Assembly: GCF_000429665.1 (NCBI RefSeq)
Contig: NZ_AUCH01000013.1
Location: forward strand, 99,179-163,178
DNA from: Azovibrio restrictus DSM 23866
GTDB taxonomy: Bacteria; Pseudomonadota; Gammaproteobacteria; Burkholderiales; Rhodocyclaceae
Direction: 5' to 3'
DNA length: 64,000 nt
The notes under the pieces are model-generated. The model did no database searches, was not told the origin of the DNA, and saw nothing but the letters and a program-made list of their open reading frames with translations. Made by a program: the position numbers and the translations under genes. Below, piece by piece: positions 1 through 7,183 of the stretch (position 1 is its first letter; each line of letters opens with the position of its first letter).

Positions 1-1110
1 CACATTGACCTCGGGGGTGGCCAGCTGCTTCAGGGTCGAATAGAGGGTGGTGGTCTTGCCCGAGCCGGTGGGGCCGGTGACCAGGATGATGCCGTTGGGC
101 CGGCCGGTCATCTGCCCCCAGCGGGACAGGTCATCCTCGGAAAACCCCAGCTGCTTGAAATCGCGCACCAGCACTTCCGGGTCGAAGATCCGCATCACCA
201 GCTTCTCGCCGAAGGCCGTGGGCAGGGTGGACAGGCGCAGTTCCACCTCGTCCCCGTCGGGCATGCGGGTCTTGATCCGCCCGTCCTGGGGCCGGCGCTT
301 CTCGATCACGTCCATGCGCGCCAGGAGCTTGATGCGGCTGGTCATGGCGGTCATCACCGCCATGGGGATCTGGTACACCTGATGCAGCACTCCGTCGATG
401 CGGAAGCGCACGATGCCCACCTCGCGCCGGGGCTCGATGTGGATGTCCGAGGCGCGCTGGTCGAAGGCGTACTGCCAGAGCCAGTCCACGATGTGCACGA
501 TGTGCTGGTCATTGGCATCCAGCTGACGGTTGGTGCGGCCCAGCTCCACCAACTGCTCGAAGCTGGACAGGCCGCTGCTCTGCCCTCCCTTCTGGGCCGC
601 CTTCTTGACCGACTTGGCCAGGTTGAAGAACTCCACCAGATAGCGGCTCACGTCGGCCGGATTGGCGAGCACCCGGCGCACCTTCTTCTTGAGGATGTGC
701 TCCAGCTCCTTTTCCCATTCCCGCAGGAAGGGCTCCGAGGTGGCGATCACCACCTCGCGCAGGTCGATGCCGATGGGCAGGATGGCAAAGCGCCCCGCGT
801 AGGCGCTGGAAACCACATCGGCCACCCCGGTGAAATCGATCTTGAGGGGGTCGATATGCTGGTAGGGCAGGCCCACCCTGCCTGCCAGCCATTCGGTCAG
901 GTTTTCCAGGTTCAGGGGTTTGTGGGGCGCCGCCAGGGCACGCCATTTCTGCTCGGCCACCAGGATCAGGGGATGGGTGTTGCCCCCCTTCAACTGCCGC
1001 TCCGCCCGCAGGGCCTCCGCATCGGGCTGGCTGACCATGCCGTCGGCCACCAGCCAGGTGAGGACTTCAGGAAGATTGAGTCGGTGTTCGTGGACGGGCA
1101 GCTCGGTCAT
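1..1110 (-). CDS. GspE/PilB-type secretion or pilus ATPase, partial (C-terminus outside window)
   Basis: Hexameric assembly ATPase of the type II secretion / type IV pilus family; it would power pilus or pseudopilus extension from the cytoplasmic face of the inner membrane. The 370 visible codons contain an N-terminal MshEN/GspE-N-like region (about residues 1-150), the linker and PAS-like domain found before the motor (the stretch DIHIEPRREVGIVRFRIDG), and the Walker A motif GPTGSGKTT about 15 codons before the left edge. The start is the ATG at 1110, the first after the upstream intergenic region. Walker B, Asp box and C-terminal parts lie outside. PilB, GspE and MshE cannot be separated from this fragment; the family call is firm. 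Confidence 0.85.
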   Translation of the reverse strand, partial: MTELPVHEHRLNLPEVLTWLVADGMVSQPDAEALRAERQLKGGNTHPLILVAEQKWRALAAPHKPLNLENLTEWLAGRVGLPYQHIDPLKIDFTGVADVVSSAYAGRFAILPIGIDLREVVIATSEPFLREWEKELEHILKKKVRRVLANPADVSRYLVEFFNLAKSVKKAAQKGGQSSGLSSFEQLVELGRTNRQLDANDQHIVHIVDWLWQYAFDQRASDIHIEPRREVGIVRFRIDGVLHQVYQIPMAVMTAMTSRIKLLARMDVIEKRRPQDGRIKTRMPDGDEVELRLSTLPTAFGEKLVMRIFDPEVLVRDFKQLGFSEDDLSRWGQMTGRPNGIILVTGPTGSGKTTTLYSTLKQLATPEVNV

Positions 1111-1270
1111 GGCAAAGGGCAACAACGGATCAGAAAAGTTAAGGACTATAGCATCAAGCCCGGCAGCAACCTCGCCCCGACAGCGGCTCCGGACTCGCCT
1201 TGCGGGTAAAACCAGGTAAAGCCGGGAGCGGGGCGGGCAGCGGCAATCCGGGCCACGGGGGAGCCGCGGC

Positions 1271-1783
1271 TCAGCCCAGCAGACCCTGGCGCCAGCCCTC
1301 CAGCTTGGCCGCAAAAGCCAAGGTGTAGGCCGGACTGGAAGAAGGCAGCACCCGGGTCTCCAGCCCCAGGGCCGCCAGCCGGGGCGCGAACTTCGCCGCC
1401 GTGCGGCCATTGAAGCAGACCCGGCGCAGGGCCGGGGCCTGCCCCACCAGGGCCGCGAAGTCATTGGCTTCCCCGGCCCGGATGTCGGCATCCAGGGCCC
1501 CCGGGCGGACGCAGGCCTGGTACACGTCCCAGATGCCGATGCCGTGGGCCAGCACCCGGGCCGTGCGCTCCGGGTAAGGCAGCGCCTGGAGGTCCTCCCC
1601 CCACAGGGCCCCCAGCAGGCGCCAGAAATGATTCTGCCGATGCCCGTAGTACTGCTGGGCGGCCAGGGAGGCCGGCGAGGGAAAGCTGCCCAGGATCAGG
1701 AGCCGGATGTGCCCCGCGAAGATTGGCGCCAGACCACTCAGGCGCTGCGGCTCGGCGGAGGATGGATCGGGGATGGGACTCAT
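1271..1783 (-). CDS. DNA-deoxyinosine glycosylase (uracil-DNA glycosylase superfamily)
   Basis: Predicted base-excision repair enzyme that removes hypoxanthine (deaminated adenine) from DNA. The 170-residue protein shows the fold's motif I as LILGSFPS near residue 30, then the YYGHRQNHFWRLL segment, typical of the hypoxanthine-DNA glycosylase branch of the UDG superfamily, and a C-terminal LPSSSPAY motif in place of the usual motif 2. I chose the ATG at 1783, preceded by an AGGA sequence, rather than an ATG 24 codons upstream, because the extra N-terminus looks unlike the family. It is monocistronic between the GspE-like gene and a divergent periplasmic-protein gene. Its substrate range is inferred from family only. 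Confidence 0.8.
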   Translation of the reverse strand: MSPIPDPSSAEPQRLSGLAPIFAGHIRLLILGSFPSPASLAAQQYYGHRQNHFWRLLGALWGEDLQALPYPERTARVLAHGIGIWDVYQACVRPGALDADIRAGEANDFAALVGQAPALRRVCFNGRTAAKFAPRLAALGLETRVLPSSSPAYTLAFAAKLEGWRQGLLG

Positions 1784-1983
1784 GGGAAAAAATCCTGCCA
1801 GAGGGCCGCAGCCCTGTCCACCGACACGCCCAATGCCGGGGGGCCAGACAAGCACTGCAGCAGGCCAGGACGTCCGCTTCCCCCAGGCTTTCTACTACCA
1901 GCCCTGACTCCGGCGCACCCTTGCCCCTGCCTCTGCCGCCGCCCCATTCGTAAGAATTTGTAAATAACGAGCCCTTTTCCCGT

Positions 1984-2007
1984 TCTCAAACGACATGTCT
2001 ATTGAGA
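1984..2007. promoter_or_regulatory. Inverted repeat upstream of the DUF4198-like gene (possible operator)
   Basis: TCTCAA and TTGAGA form perfect 6-bp arms around a 12-nt spacer, about 120 bp before the start at 2129. The stretch 1784-2128 holds no gene. A Fur-family regulator lies two genes downstream, so this could be its operator, but the repeat does not match a classical Fur box. Nothing else firm is visible in this intergenic region. Confidence 0.25.
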
Positions 2008-2128
2008 GCCCCGTGAGGGAGGCCGCTGCTCCCGGCCCCGGCCGGAGTTTGCCTTGCCCATCGGGTTGCCCCCTGTTTGCCTCCCGGACCTGCCGTCCTG
2101 CTGCTGTTCCACCTGAAAAGGAATCCCC

Positions 2129-2749
2129 ATGCGCCGCACTGCCTTCCTGCCTGCCCTGCTCGCCTGCACCCTGCTCTGGAGTACGCCAGGCCGGGCCGAT
2201 TACCTGTGGATAGACCCCGCCACCAGCCCGCCCCGGGTCCTGGCCGGGGAACTGGAGCAGCCCCGCGGCAGCCTGGAGGGGCTCACCGCCCCCCGGGCCT
2301 ATGACCTGAAGAACCGCGCCCTGGAAAGCAGCCCCCAGGGCAAGCACTTCGACCTGCCCGGCGACCACCAGGGGGACCTGCGTTTTTCCGCCCGCCAGGA
2401 ACTGGAAGCCGGCGTGCTGCAGTATTTCCATGCCCGCAGCGGCCGCAACGAAACAGCAGCGGTGGCCGATCTGGAACTGGTGCCCGCCAGCCCCGGAGCC
2501 AGCACCTTCCGGCTGTTCTGGAAGGGCAAGCCGGTCAGCGCCGCCCAGGTCCAGGTGTGGACATCCCGGGGCTGGCGCCGGGTGCTGCGTCCCGCCCCGG
2601 ACGGCAGCATCAGCCTGGACACGCCGTTTCCCGGCCTCTACCTGCTCGAAGTCTCCGCCAAGGTGAATGGGGCGGTGGAGATCGATGGCAAACGCTATGC
2701 AGAAGTCCGCCACACCGCCACCCTGAGTTTCACGGTGGGGGAACCCTGA
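2129..2749 (+). CDS. Periplasmic DUF4198-like protein
   Basis: Exported protein of 206 residues with a clear Sec signal peptide (MRRTAFLPALLACTLLW, cleavage near GRA-DYLW). The start DYLWIDP and the alternation of beta-strand segments resemble the DUF4198 family, whose members are often encoded beside nickel/cobalt or TonB transport genes and metal regulators. An AAAGGA ribosome site precedes the ATG at 2129. The next gene, 51 bp on, is a Fur-family regulator on the same strand, which supports a metal-related role. No catalytic motif is visible, and the exact function is unknown. Confidence 0.6.
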   Translation: MRRTAFLPALLACTLLWSTPGRADYLWIDPATSPPRVLAGELEQPRGSLEGLTAPRAYDLKNRALESSPQGKHFDLPGDHQGDLRFSARQELEAGVLQYFHARSGRNETAAVADLELVPASPGASTFRLFWKGKPVSAAQVQVWTSRGWRRVLRPAPDGSISLDTPFPGLYLLEVSAKVNGAVEIDGKRYAEVRHTATLSFTVGEP

Positions 2750-2800
2750 GATGAGCGCCCCCGCCTCCGCCCCCTTACCCCTGTTCCACCGCCCCGGACC

Positions 2801-3271
2801 ATGCCGCACCTGACCGACACCCTGCACATCCGTCTGCAGCGTCTGCACCAGGCCGGGCTGCGCCCCACCCTGCAACGCCTGAGCGTCCTGGGCACCCTCG
2901 ACACCCTGGGGCAGGACAGTTTTTCCGTGGAGCAGCTGTTCCAGACCCTGCGGCAGCACCAGCAGCCGATCAGCCTGACCACCGTGTACCGGGTTCTGCA
3001 TGACTTCGAGACGGCGGGCTTCCTGACCCGCCAGTGGATGGACGGCCACCGGGCTTCCTACCTCTACCATCCCCGGAACGTGCCCGGGCTGGTGCTGCGC
3101 CTGGTCTGCCGCTGCTGCGGCCACCAGGAGCGGGTGGACGACCCGGAGCTGCTGGAGCACCTGCGCCAGCAAGCCGCCCGCCGTGGCATGGAAGCCACCG
3201 GGGCCACCCTGCATGGGCTATGCCGGCACTGCAACAGCGCCACCGGGGAGCCAGGCCTCAAGCGGGCCTGA
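2801..3271 (+). CDS. Fur-family transcriptional regulator
   Basis: Metal-responsive DNA-binding repressor of 156 residues. The N-terminal winged helix (AGLRPTLQRLSVLGTL, then SLTTVYRVLHDFETAGFL) carries the characteristic TVYRVL recognition helix. The C-terminal dimerisation half has a CRCCG cluster and a late CRHC pair, which fit the structural zinc site of Fur/Zur/PerR proteins. The His-rich regulatory site is weak, so the metal (Fe, Zn, Ni) or peroxide specificity cannot be read. The gene follows the DUF4198-like gene on the same strand and probably shares a transcript with it; no strong ribosome site precedes its ATG. Confidence 0.85.
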   Translation: MPHLTDTLHIRLQRLHQAGLRPTLQRLSVLGTLDTLGQDSFSVEQLFQTLRQHQQPISLTTVYRVLHDFETAGFLTRQWMDGHRASYLYHPRNVPGLVLRLVCRCCGHQERVDDPELLEHLRQQAARRGMEATGATLHGLCRHCNSATGEPGLKRA

Positions 3272-3324
3272 GCCCGGGCAGGCGGGATGCGTTAAAGCCC
3301 GGAAGCCGCCTCAGCGCCTTGAAC

Positions 3325-3870
3325 TCAGTGCCTTGAAAACTGCCCGCTGCGCACCGTGATTTCCTGCCACAGACGGCGGAGATGGCGGCGCATCGCCCGC
3401 CGCTCCCCGGCCGTGAACAAGGGGTTGTAGCGCTGTCCTGCGGGAGTCAGCGCGGGCAGGTTGTTACCGTAGAACAACTTGTCGTAGGCAAGGCCCAGGG
3501 TTGCTTTCTCTTCCGGATCAGGAGCATCCATGGGAATCCCGATGGAGCGGGCCATGTCCTCCAGGGTGTTCCACCCGTTCAGCAAACATTCGCAGGTCCT
3601 GGTCGAGGAACTGCGCTCCGGTCGCAGGGCGGCCAGCATCCTGAACAAGCGGTCCAGGTCCAGGACTTCCGGCGTCGGCTCCGCCACCCGGCAGCCAAGC
3701 TTGACCGCCCCATCCAGCAGGGCCTCCAGGGTGGCCGCCCTCAGGAAGGATGAGGTCCCAGGCTGCAGCACATAGCGGTCCGGTGCGGCGCCGCCACTTT
3801 GCCAGAGCAGAAAATGCTCACGGCCACAGGCCCGCAGCAACACGACATAGCTCAAACTCTGCATGTTCAT
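3325..3870 (-). CDS. Hypothetical protein
   Basis: A 181-residue soluble protein that I do not recognise. It has no signal peptide or membrane segment. It contains an alpha-helical middle (VLDLDRLFRMLAALRPE, then a CECLLNGWNTLEDMA segment) and a basic C-terminus (GERRAMRRHLRRLWQE). The coding frame has the third-position GC bias of its neighbours, and the gene converges on the Fur-family gene. The ATG at 3870 is used; an in-frame TTG lies one codon upstream and a second ATG two codons downstream. The ribosome site is weak. Confidence 0.55.
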   Translation of the reverse strand: MNMQSLSYVVLLRACGREHFLLWQSGGAAPDRYVLQPGTSSFLRAATLEALLDGAVKLGCRVAEPTPEVLDLDRLFRMLAALRPERSSSTRTCECLLNGWNTLEDMARSIGIPMDAPDPEEKATLGLAYDKLFYGNNLPALTPAGQRYNPLFTAGERRAMRRHLRRLWQEITVRSGQFSRH

Positions 3871-4068
3871 CAATCACTTAAGGCTCACCACACCCGGTGA
3901 TGCTACTGCATCCGGGCTGCAGCGGGTCGCCCAGGGCCCAGGAATGAGCACTGCCCTTCCGCCGAAAAAGCCCGGTTTCGAGGCATTTCCCGATTTCCCC
4001 CGGAATTTCCTGATTTTTCATGGGCCTGCCGCGCCGGCCCGGCGTTTTTCCAGGCTTTTTCCGGACGA

Positions 4069-4110
4069 CAAAAAGCACTTAGGCCAACCCGAAGGTTGGC
4101 CTAAGTGCTT
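4069..4110 (-). terminator. Rho-independent terminator of tRNA-Pro
   Basis: Seventeen perfectly paired bases (4073-4089 with 4094-4110) close a four-base loop that reads TTCG in the direction of transcription. A run of five T follows. It begins 8 nt after the encoded CCA of tRNA-Pro. Confidence 0.92.
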
Positions 4111-4117
4111 GAATCAA

Positions 4118-4194
4118 TGGTCGGGGCGGCGGGATTCGAACTCGCGACCCCTTGCACCCCATGCAAGTGCGCTACCAGGCTGCGCCACGCCCCG
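4118..4194 (-). tRNA. tRNA-Pro (anticodon GGG)
   Basis: A 77-nt cloverleaf with acceptor stem CGGGGCG/CGCCCCG, a D-arm, anticodon stem CTTGC/GCAAG around loop ATGGGGT (anticodon GGG), a T-arm with GTTCGAATC, and an encoded CCA end at 4118-4120. It reads CCC codons, and CCU by wobble. Confidence 0.97.
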
Positions 4195-4205
4195 ACAAGC
4201 TGCGC

Positions 4206-4234
4206 ATTATATAGATCAAAATTCTGCCGCGCAA
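4206..4234 (-). promoter_or_regulatory. Sigma-70 promoter of tRNA-Pro
   Basis: On the minus strand a TTGCGC -35 box (4229-4234) is separated by exactly 17 nt from a perfect TATAAT -10 box (4206-4211), 11 nt before the mature tRNA 5' end. The region downstream of the -10 is GCGC-rich, as in stringently controlled stable-RNA promoters. Confidence 0.85.
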
Positions 4235-4271
4235 CTGTTTTCTGCATTCCTCTGCTGATCTTTTATGGCGT

Positions 4272-4544
4272 TTAGCCTCCCTGGTCCTGAATCCCGTACT
4301 TTTTCTCCAATCGGCGCATGGCCAGGGCATACCACCCGACGATCAGCACGTAGATGATCAGGCTGCCCTGGGCCGCCATGTAGAAGCCCAGGGGAAAGCC
4401 CAGCACCACGATGCCGTTCAGGGCATCGGCGTAGTAGCTGGCCAGGTAGGTCACCAGGAACCAGAGCAGCAGCAAGCCTCCGGTCAGCTGGCGGTTGCGC
4501 AGCCAGTAAATCTGGCGCCGGGTCGCGGGGGTCATCTCGTTCAT
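4272..4544 (-). CDS. DUF4212 small membrane subunit of sodium:solute symporter
   Basis: A 90-residue inner-membrane protein with two predicted transmembrane helices (about residues 21-43 and 46-76) and the YWLRNRQLT start characteristic of DUF4212. Members are encoded next to VC_2705-type sodium:solute symporters and are presumed to assist them. Its ATG overlaps the TGA of the symporter gene by 4 nt (4541-4544), so translation is coupled. It is the last gene of the long minus-strand acetate locus. The role in transport is inferred from linkage. Confidence 0.85.
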   Translation of the reverse strand: MNEMTPATRRQIYWLRNRQLTGGLLLLWFLVTYLASYYADALNGIVVLGFPLGFYMAAQGSLIIYVLIVGWYALAMRRLEKKYGIQDQGG

Positions 4545-6571
4545 GGGGCCGGGTAGCGGACGCTTTCGACAAAGGCCTGGATTTCCCTGGAAGGGGGCGG
4601 CGTCACCAGGCTGACCAGGATGATGGTAAGCATGCCGGCCACCACCCCCCAGACGCCGGAGGCGATGGATTCGATACCGAACCAGGGCTCCATGCGCACA
4701 TGCTGCAGCCCCAACCAGCCGATCTGGTCCACCTCCAGGCGCACCATGTAATAGAGGGACACCAGCACCCCCACCAGCATGCCGGCCACGGCGCCCTGCT
4801 TGTTGGCCCGCTTCCAGAAGATGCCCAGCACCAGGGCCGGGAAGAAGGCCGAGGCCGCCAGGGAGAAGGCCCAGGCCACCATGTACAGGATGGTGCCCGG
4901 CTTCTGGGCCGCCACGGTGGCCGCCAGCACCGCCACCACCAGCAGCAGGGACTTGGAGATCACCAGGCGCCACTGGGTGGTGGCATCGGGGCGGATGATC
5001 CGGTAATAGACGTCGTGGGACAGGGCACTGGTGATGGTGAGCAGGAGGCCGTCAGCGGTGGACAGGGCCGCCGCCAGGCCGCCGGCCGCCACCAGACCGG
5101 AGATCACGTAGGGCATGCCGGTGATCTCCGGCATGGCCAGCACGATCACGTCCGGGTTGAGGCTGAGTTCCGCCAGCTGCAGGCGGCCGTCACCGTTGAT
5201 GTCCTCGATGGACACCAGCCCCACCCGGCTCCAGGCCGAGATCCAGGCCGGCAGCTTGTCCAGCTCCAGGTCGATCAGGTGGGTGTAGATCTCGAACTTG
5301 GCGAACACGGCATAGGCCGGGGCCGTCAGGTAGAGCACCATGATGAACAGCAGGGACCAGAACACCGACTCCCGGGCCTGCCCCACGGTGGGCGTGGTGT
5401 AGTAACGGATCAGCACATGGGGCAGGGCCGCGGTGCCGATGGTGAGGCAGAACACCAGGGCCAGGAAGTTGAGCCGGGACTGGTCCCGCTCCGCCTCGGT
5501 CTTGCCCGGATAGGCCTGGGCGTGGGGCGTGGGCGGACTGGCCTTGGCTTCGGCCAGCTGCATTTCCGCCTGCCAGCGCTCCCGGGCCAGCTCGGGAGTG
5601 GCGGGCAACTCCCGCCGCTGCCGTTCCAGGGCGACGATCTCCCGGGCCGAGGCATCCTGGTTCTTGAGGACATTGATGCGGTGGGTCAGGCTATCCCGCT
5701 CCTCCTGCAGGGATCCGGGCAGGCGCTCGATCCGGTCGCGGAAGGCGGCGGCCCTGGCGGCGTACTGCTCCCGGGCGTCGAGTTCGGCGGGCCGGGCAAA
5801 CAGCTCCTGCTCCACTTCCCCCACCTGGGCCAGGACCTGGCCGTACATGACCTGGGGCACGGGCACCCCGGTGTTCTGGTAGGAGAGGATGGCCACCGGC
5901 ACCACGTAGGCGACGATCAGGATCACGTACTGGGCCACCTGGGTCCAGGTCACGGCGCGCATACCCCCCAGGAAGGAGCAGACCAGGATGCCGGCCAGCC
6001 CCACGAACACGCCCACCTCGAACTGCAGGCCCACGAAGCGGCTGGTGATCAGGCCCACCCCGTAGATCTGGGCCACCACATACACGAAGGAACAGAGGAT
6101 GGCGGCCGCCACCCCCACCAGCCTGGCCCCGTTGCCCCCGTAGCGGGCCCCCAGGAAGTCCGGGATCGTGTATTGGCCGAAACGGCGCAGGTAGGGGGCC
6201 AGCAGCAGGGCCACCAGCACGAAGCCGCCGGTCCAGCCCAGCACGTAGGCCAGGCCCTGGTAGCCGCTGAGGTAGAGGGTGCCCGCCAGGCCGATGAAGG
6301 AGGCGGCACTCATCCAGTCGGCGCCGGTGGCCATGCCGTTGAACAGGGCCGGCACCCGCCGCCCGGCCACGTAGTATTCCGACACGTCGGCGGTGCGGCT
6401 GAGGATGCCGATGGCGGCGTAGAGGAAGATGGTGAAGAACAGGAACACGTAGCCGATCCAGCGGGCCGGCATGCCCTGCTGCTCCAGCCAGGCCAGGAGC
6501 CCGAGCAGGGCCAGGAAACCGCCGGTATACCAGCCGTAGTAGCGGCGCAATTGCTGGGACAGGGCACTCAC
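4541..6571 (-). CDS. Sodium:solute symporter, VC_2705-type (acetate or other monocarboxylate)
   Basis: SSS-family permease of 676 residues with about 13 transmembrane helices. The N-terminal YYGWYTGGF and the SEYYVAGRRVPALFNGMATGADWMS segment are typical. A cytosolic-type insert of about 140 hydrophilic, helix-forming residues (roughly 260-365) follows the sixth helix. A second insert near residues 455-475 contains a canonical EF-hand loop (DINGDGRLQLAE), suggesting Ca2+ sensitivity. The closest described group is the ActP-like acetate/monocarboxylate permeases; with acs and a CrbS-type kinase in the same locus, acetate is the likely substrate. The start is a GTG directly abutting the TGA of the upstream gene. 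Confidence 0.88.
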   Translation of the reverse strand: MSALSQQLRRYYGWYTGGFLALLGLLAWLEQQGMPARWIGYVFLFFTIFLYAAIGILSRTADVSEYYVAGRRVPALFNGMATGADWMSAASFIGLAGTLYLSGYQGLAYVLGWTGGFVLVALLLAPYLRRFGQYTIPDFLGARYGGNGARLVGVAAAILCSFVYVVAQIYGVGLITSRFVGLQFEVGVFVGLAGILVCSFLGGMRAVTWTQVAQYVILIVAYVVPVAILSYQNTGVPVPQVMYGQVLAQVGEVEQELFARPAELDAREQYAARAAAFRDRIERLPGSLQEERDSLTHRINVLKNQDASAREIVALERQRRELPATPELARERWQAEMQLAEAKASPPTPHAQAYPGKTEAERDQSRLNFLALVFCLTIGTAALPHVLIRYYTTPTVGQARESVFWSLLFIMVLYLTAPAYAVFAKFEIYTHLIDLELDKLPAWISAWSRVGLVSIEDINGDGRLQLAELSLNPDVIVLAMPEITGMPYVISGLVAAGGLAAALSTADGLLLTITSALSHDVYYRIIRPDATTQWRLVISKSLLLVVAVLAATVAAQKPGTILYMVAWAFSLAASAFFPALVLGIFWKRANKQGAVAGMLVGVLVSLYYMVRLEVDQIGWLGLQHVRMEPWFGIESIASGVWGVVAGMLTIILVSLVTPPPSREIQAFVESVRYPAP

Positions 6572-7180
6572 TCAGGCGTCTCCATGCAGCCAGCGCCGGG
6601 CCCGGGCCAGGTCCAGCAGGGCGCCCGGGTTATCCACACCCCGGGCCTTGGCGGCCGCCAAGAGGCGCTGCAGCAGGCGGGCCTGGGCCAGCACCCCAGC
6701 CATGGAATCACCGGGCTGCGGCAGCTCCAGCTCGAAATGCCGCAGCCAGGCGTCCTGGCGCACGCCCTGAATCCGGGCATCGCGGAACAGTTCGGGCAGC
6801 AGCTGGGCCAGGTCCAGCCAGACGGGCTTGAACTCCAGGCCCAGGGCCTGCTTCAGGAGCGGCTCCAGGAGCCCCCCCACCAGGGGCGCCTGATGGCAGA
6901 CCAGGGGTGACTTGCCCATGAACTCCAGCCACTCCAGCCATTGCTCCGCGCCAGCCGTGGCCAGATCCAGCCAGAAGGCGTCCTGGCCGCTGATCCGGCC
7001 GCGGCTCACGCCCAGGGCGGCCAGGGTCTGCCGCTCCCCCTGCCCGCCCAGGTCCAGCACCAGGTAGCGGACCTGGTAATGGGCCAGTTGCAGGGCCGGC
7101 GGCTCCAGGGCCTGCCAGGCCTTGAGCCTGGCCTCCAGGGCGGGTGCCAGGGAAGACTTGTCGAAAAATCCGAAAGGCAC
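6572..7180 (-). CDS. Degenerate DEDDh exonuclease-like protein (probably catalytically inactive)
   Basis: A 202-residue protein whose layout follows DnaQ-like 3'-5' exonucleases but whose catalytic residues are largely lost. Motif I, normally DTETTG, reads DLGGQG (Asp43 kept, Glu replaced by Gly). Motif II, normally HNAAFD, reads HQAPLVGGL with the Asp gone. In motif III neither the His nor the final Asp is recognisable. The neighbouring gene at 10196-12367 carries an intact version, so this may be a diverged paralogue with a binding or regulatory role. GTG start; 3 nt after the DUF294 gene and 0 nt before the symporter, hence in the same operon. Confidence 0.6.
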   Translation of the reverse strand: MPFGFFDKSSLAPALEARLKAWQALEPPALQLAHYQVRYLVLDLGGQGERQTLAALGVSRGRISGQDAFWLDLATAGAEQWLEWLEFMGKSPLVCHQAPLVGGLLEPLLKQALGLEFKPVWLDLAQLLPELFRDARIQGVRQDAWLRHFELELPQPGDSMAGVLAQARLLQRLLAAAKARGVDNPGALLDLARARRWLHGDA

Positions 7181-7183
7181 CGT

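Noticed and set aside
1895..3214. A 439-codon minus-strand frame opposite the DUF4198-like and Fur genes.
   Set aside because: The plus-strand genes have a signal peptide and Fur motifs; this frame has neither domains nor a ribosome site.
4069..4110. The 17-bp perfect hairpin considered as a mobile repeat or small RNA.
   Set aside because: Its TTCG loop, T-run and position 8 nt after tRNA-Pro explain it fully as a terminator.
4700..6910. A 736-codon plus-strand frame opposite the symporter.
   Set aside because: Shadow of the minus-strand SSS gene; His/Gly/Gln repeats only, no start signal.
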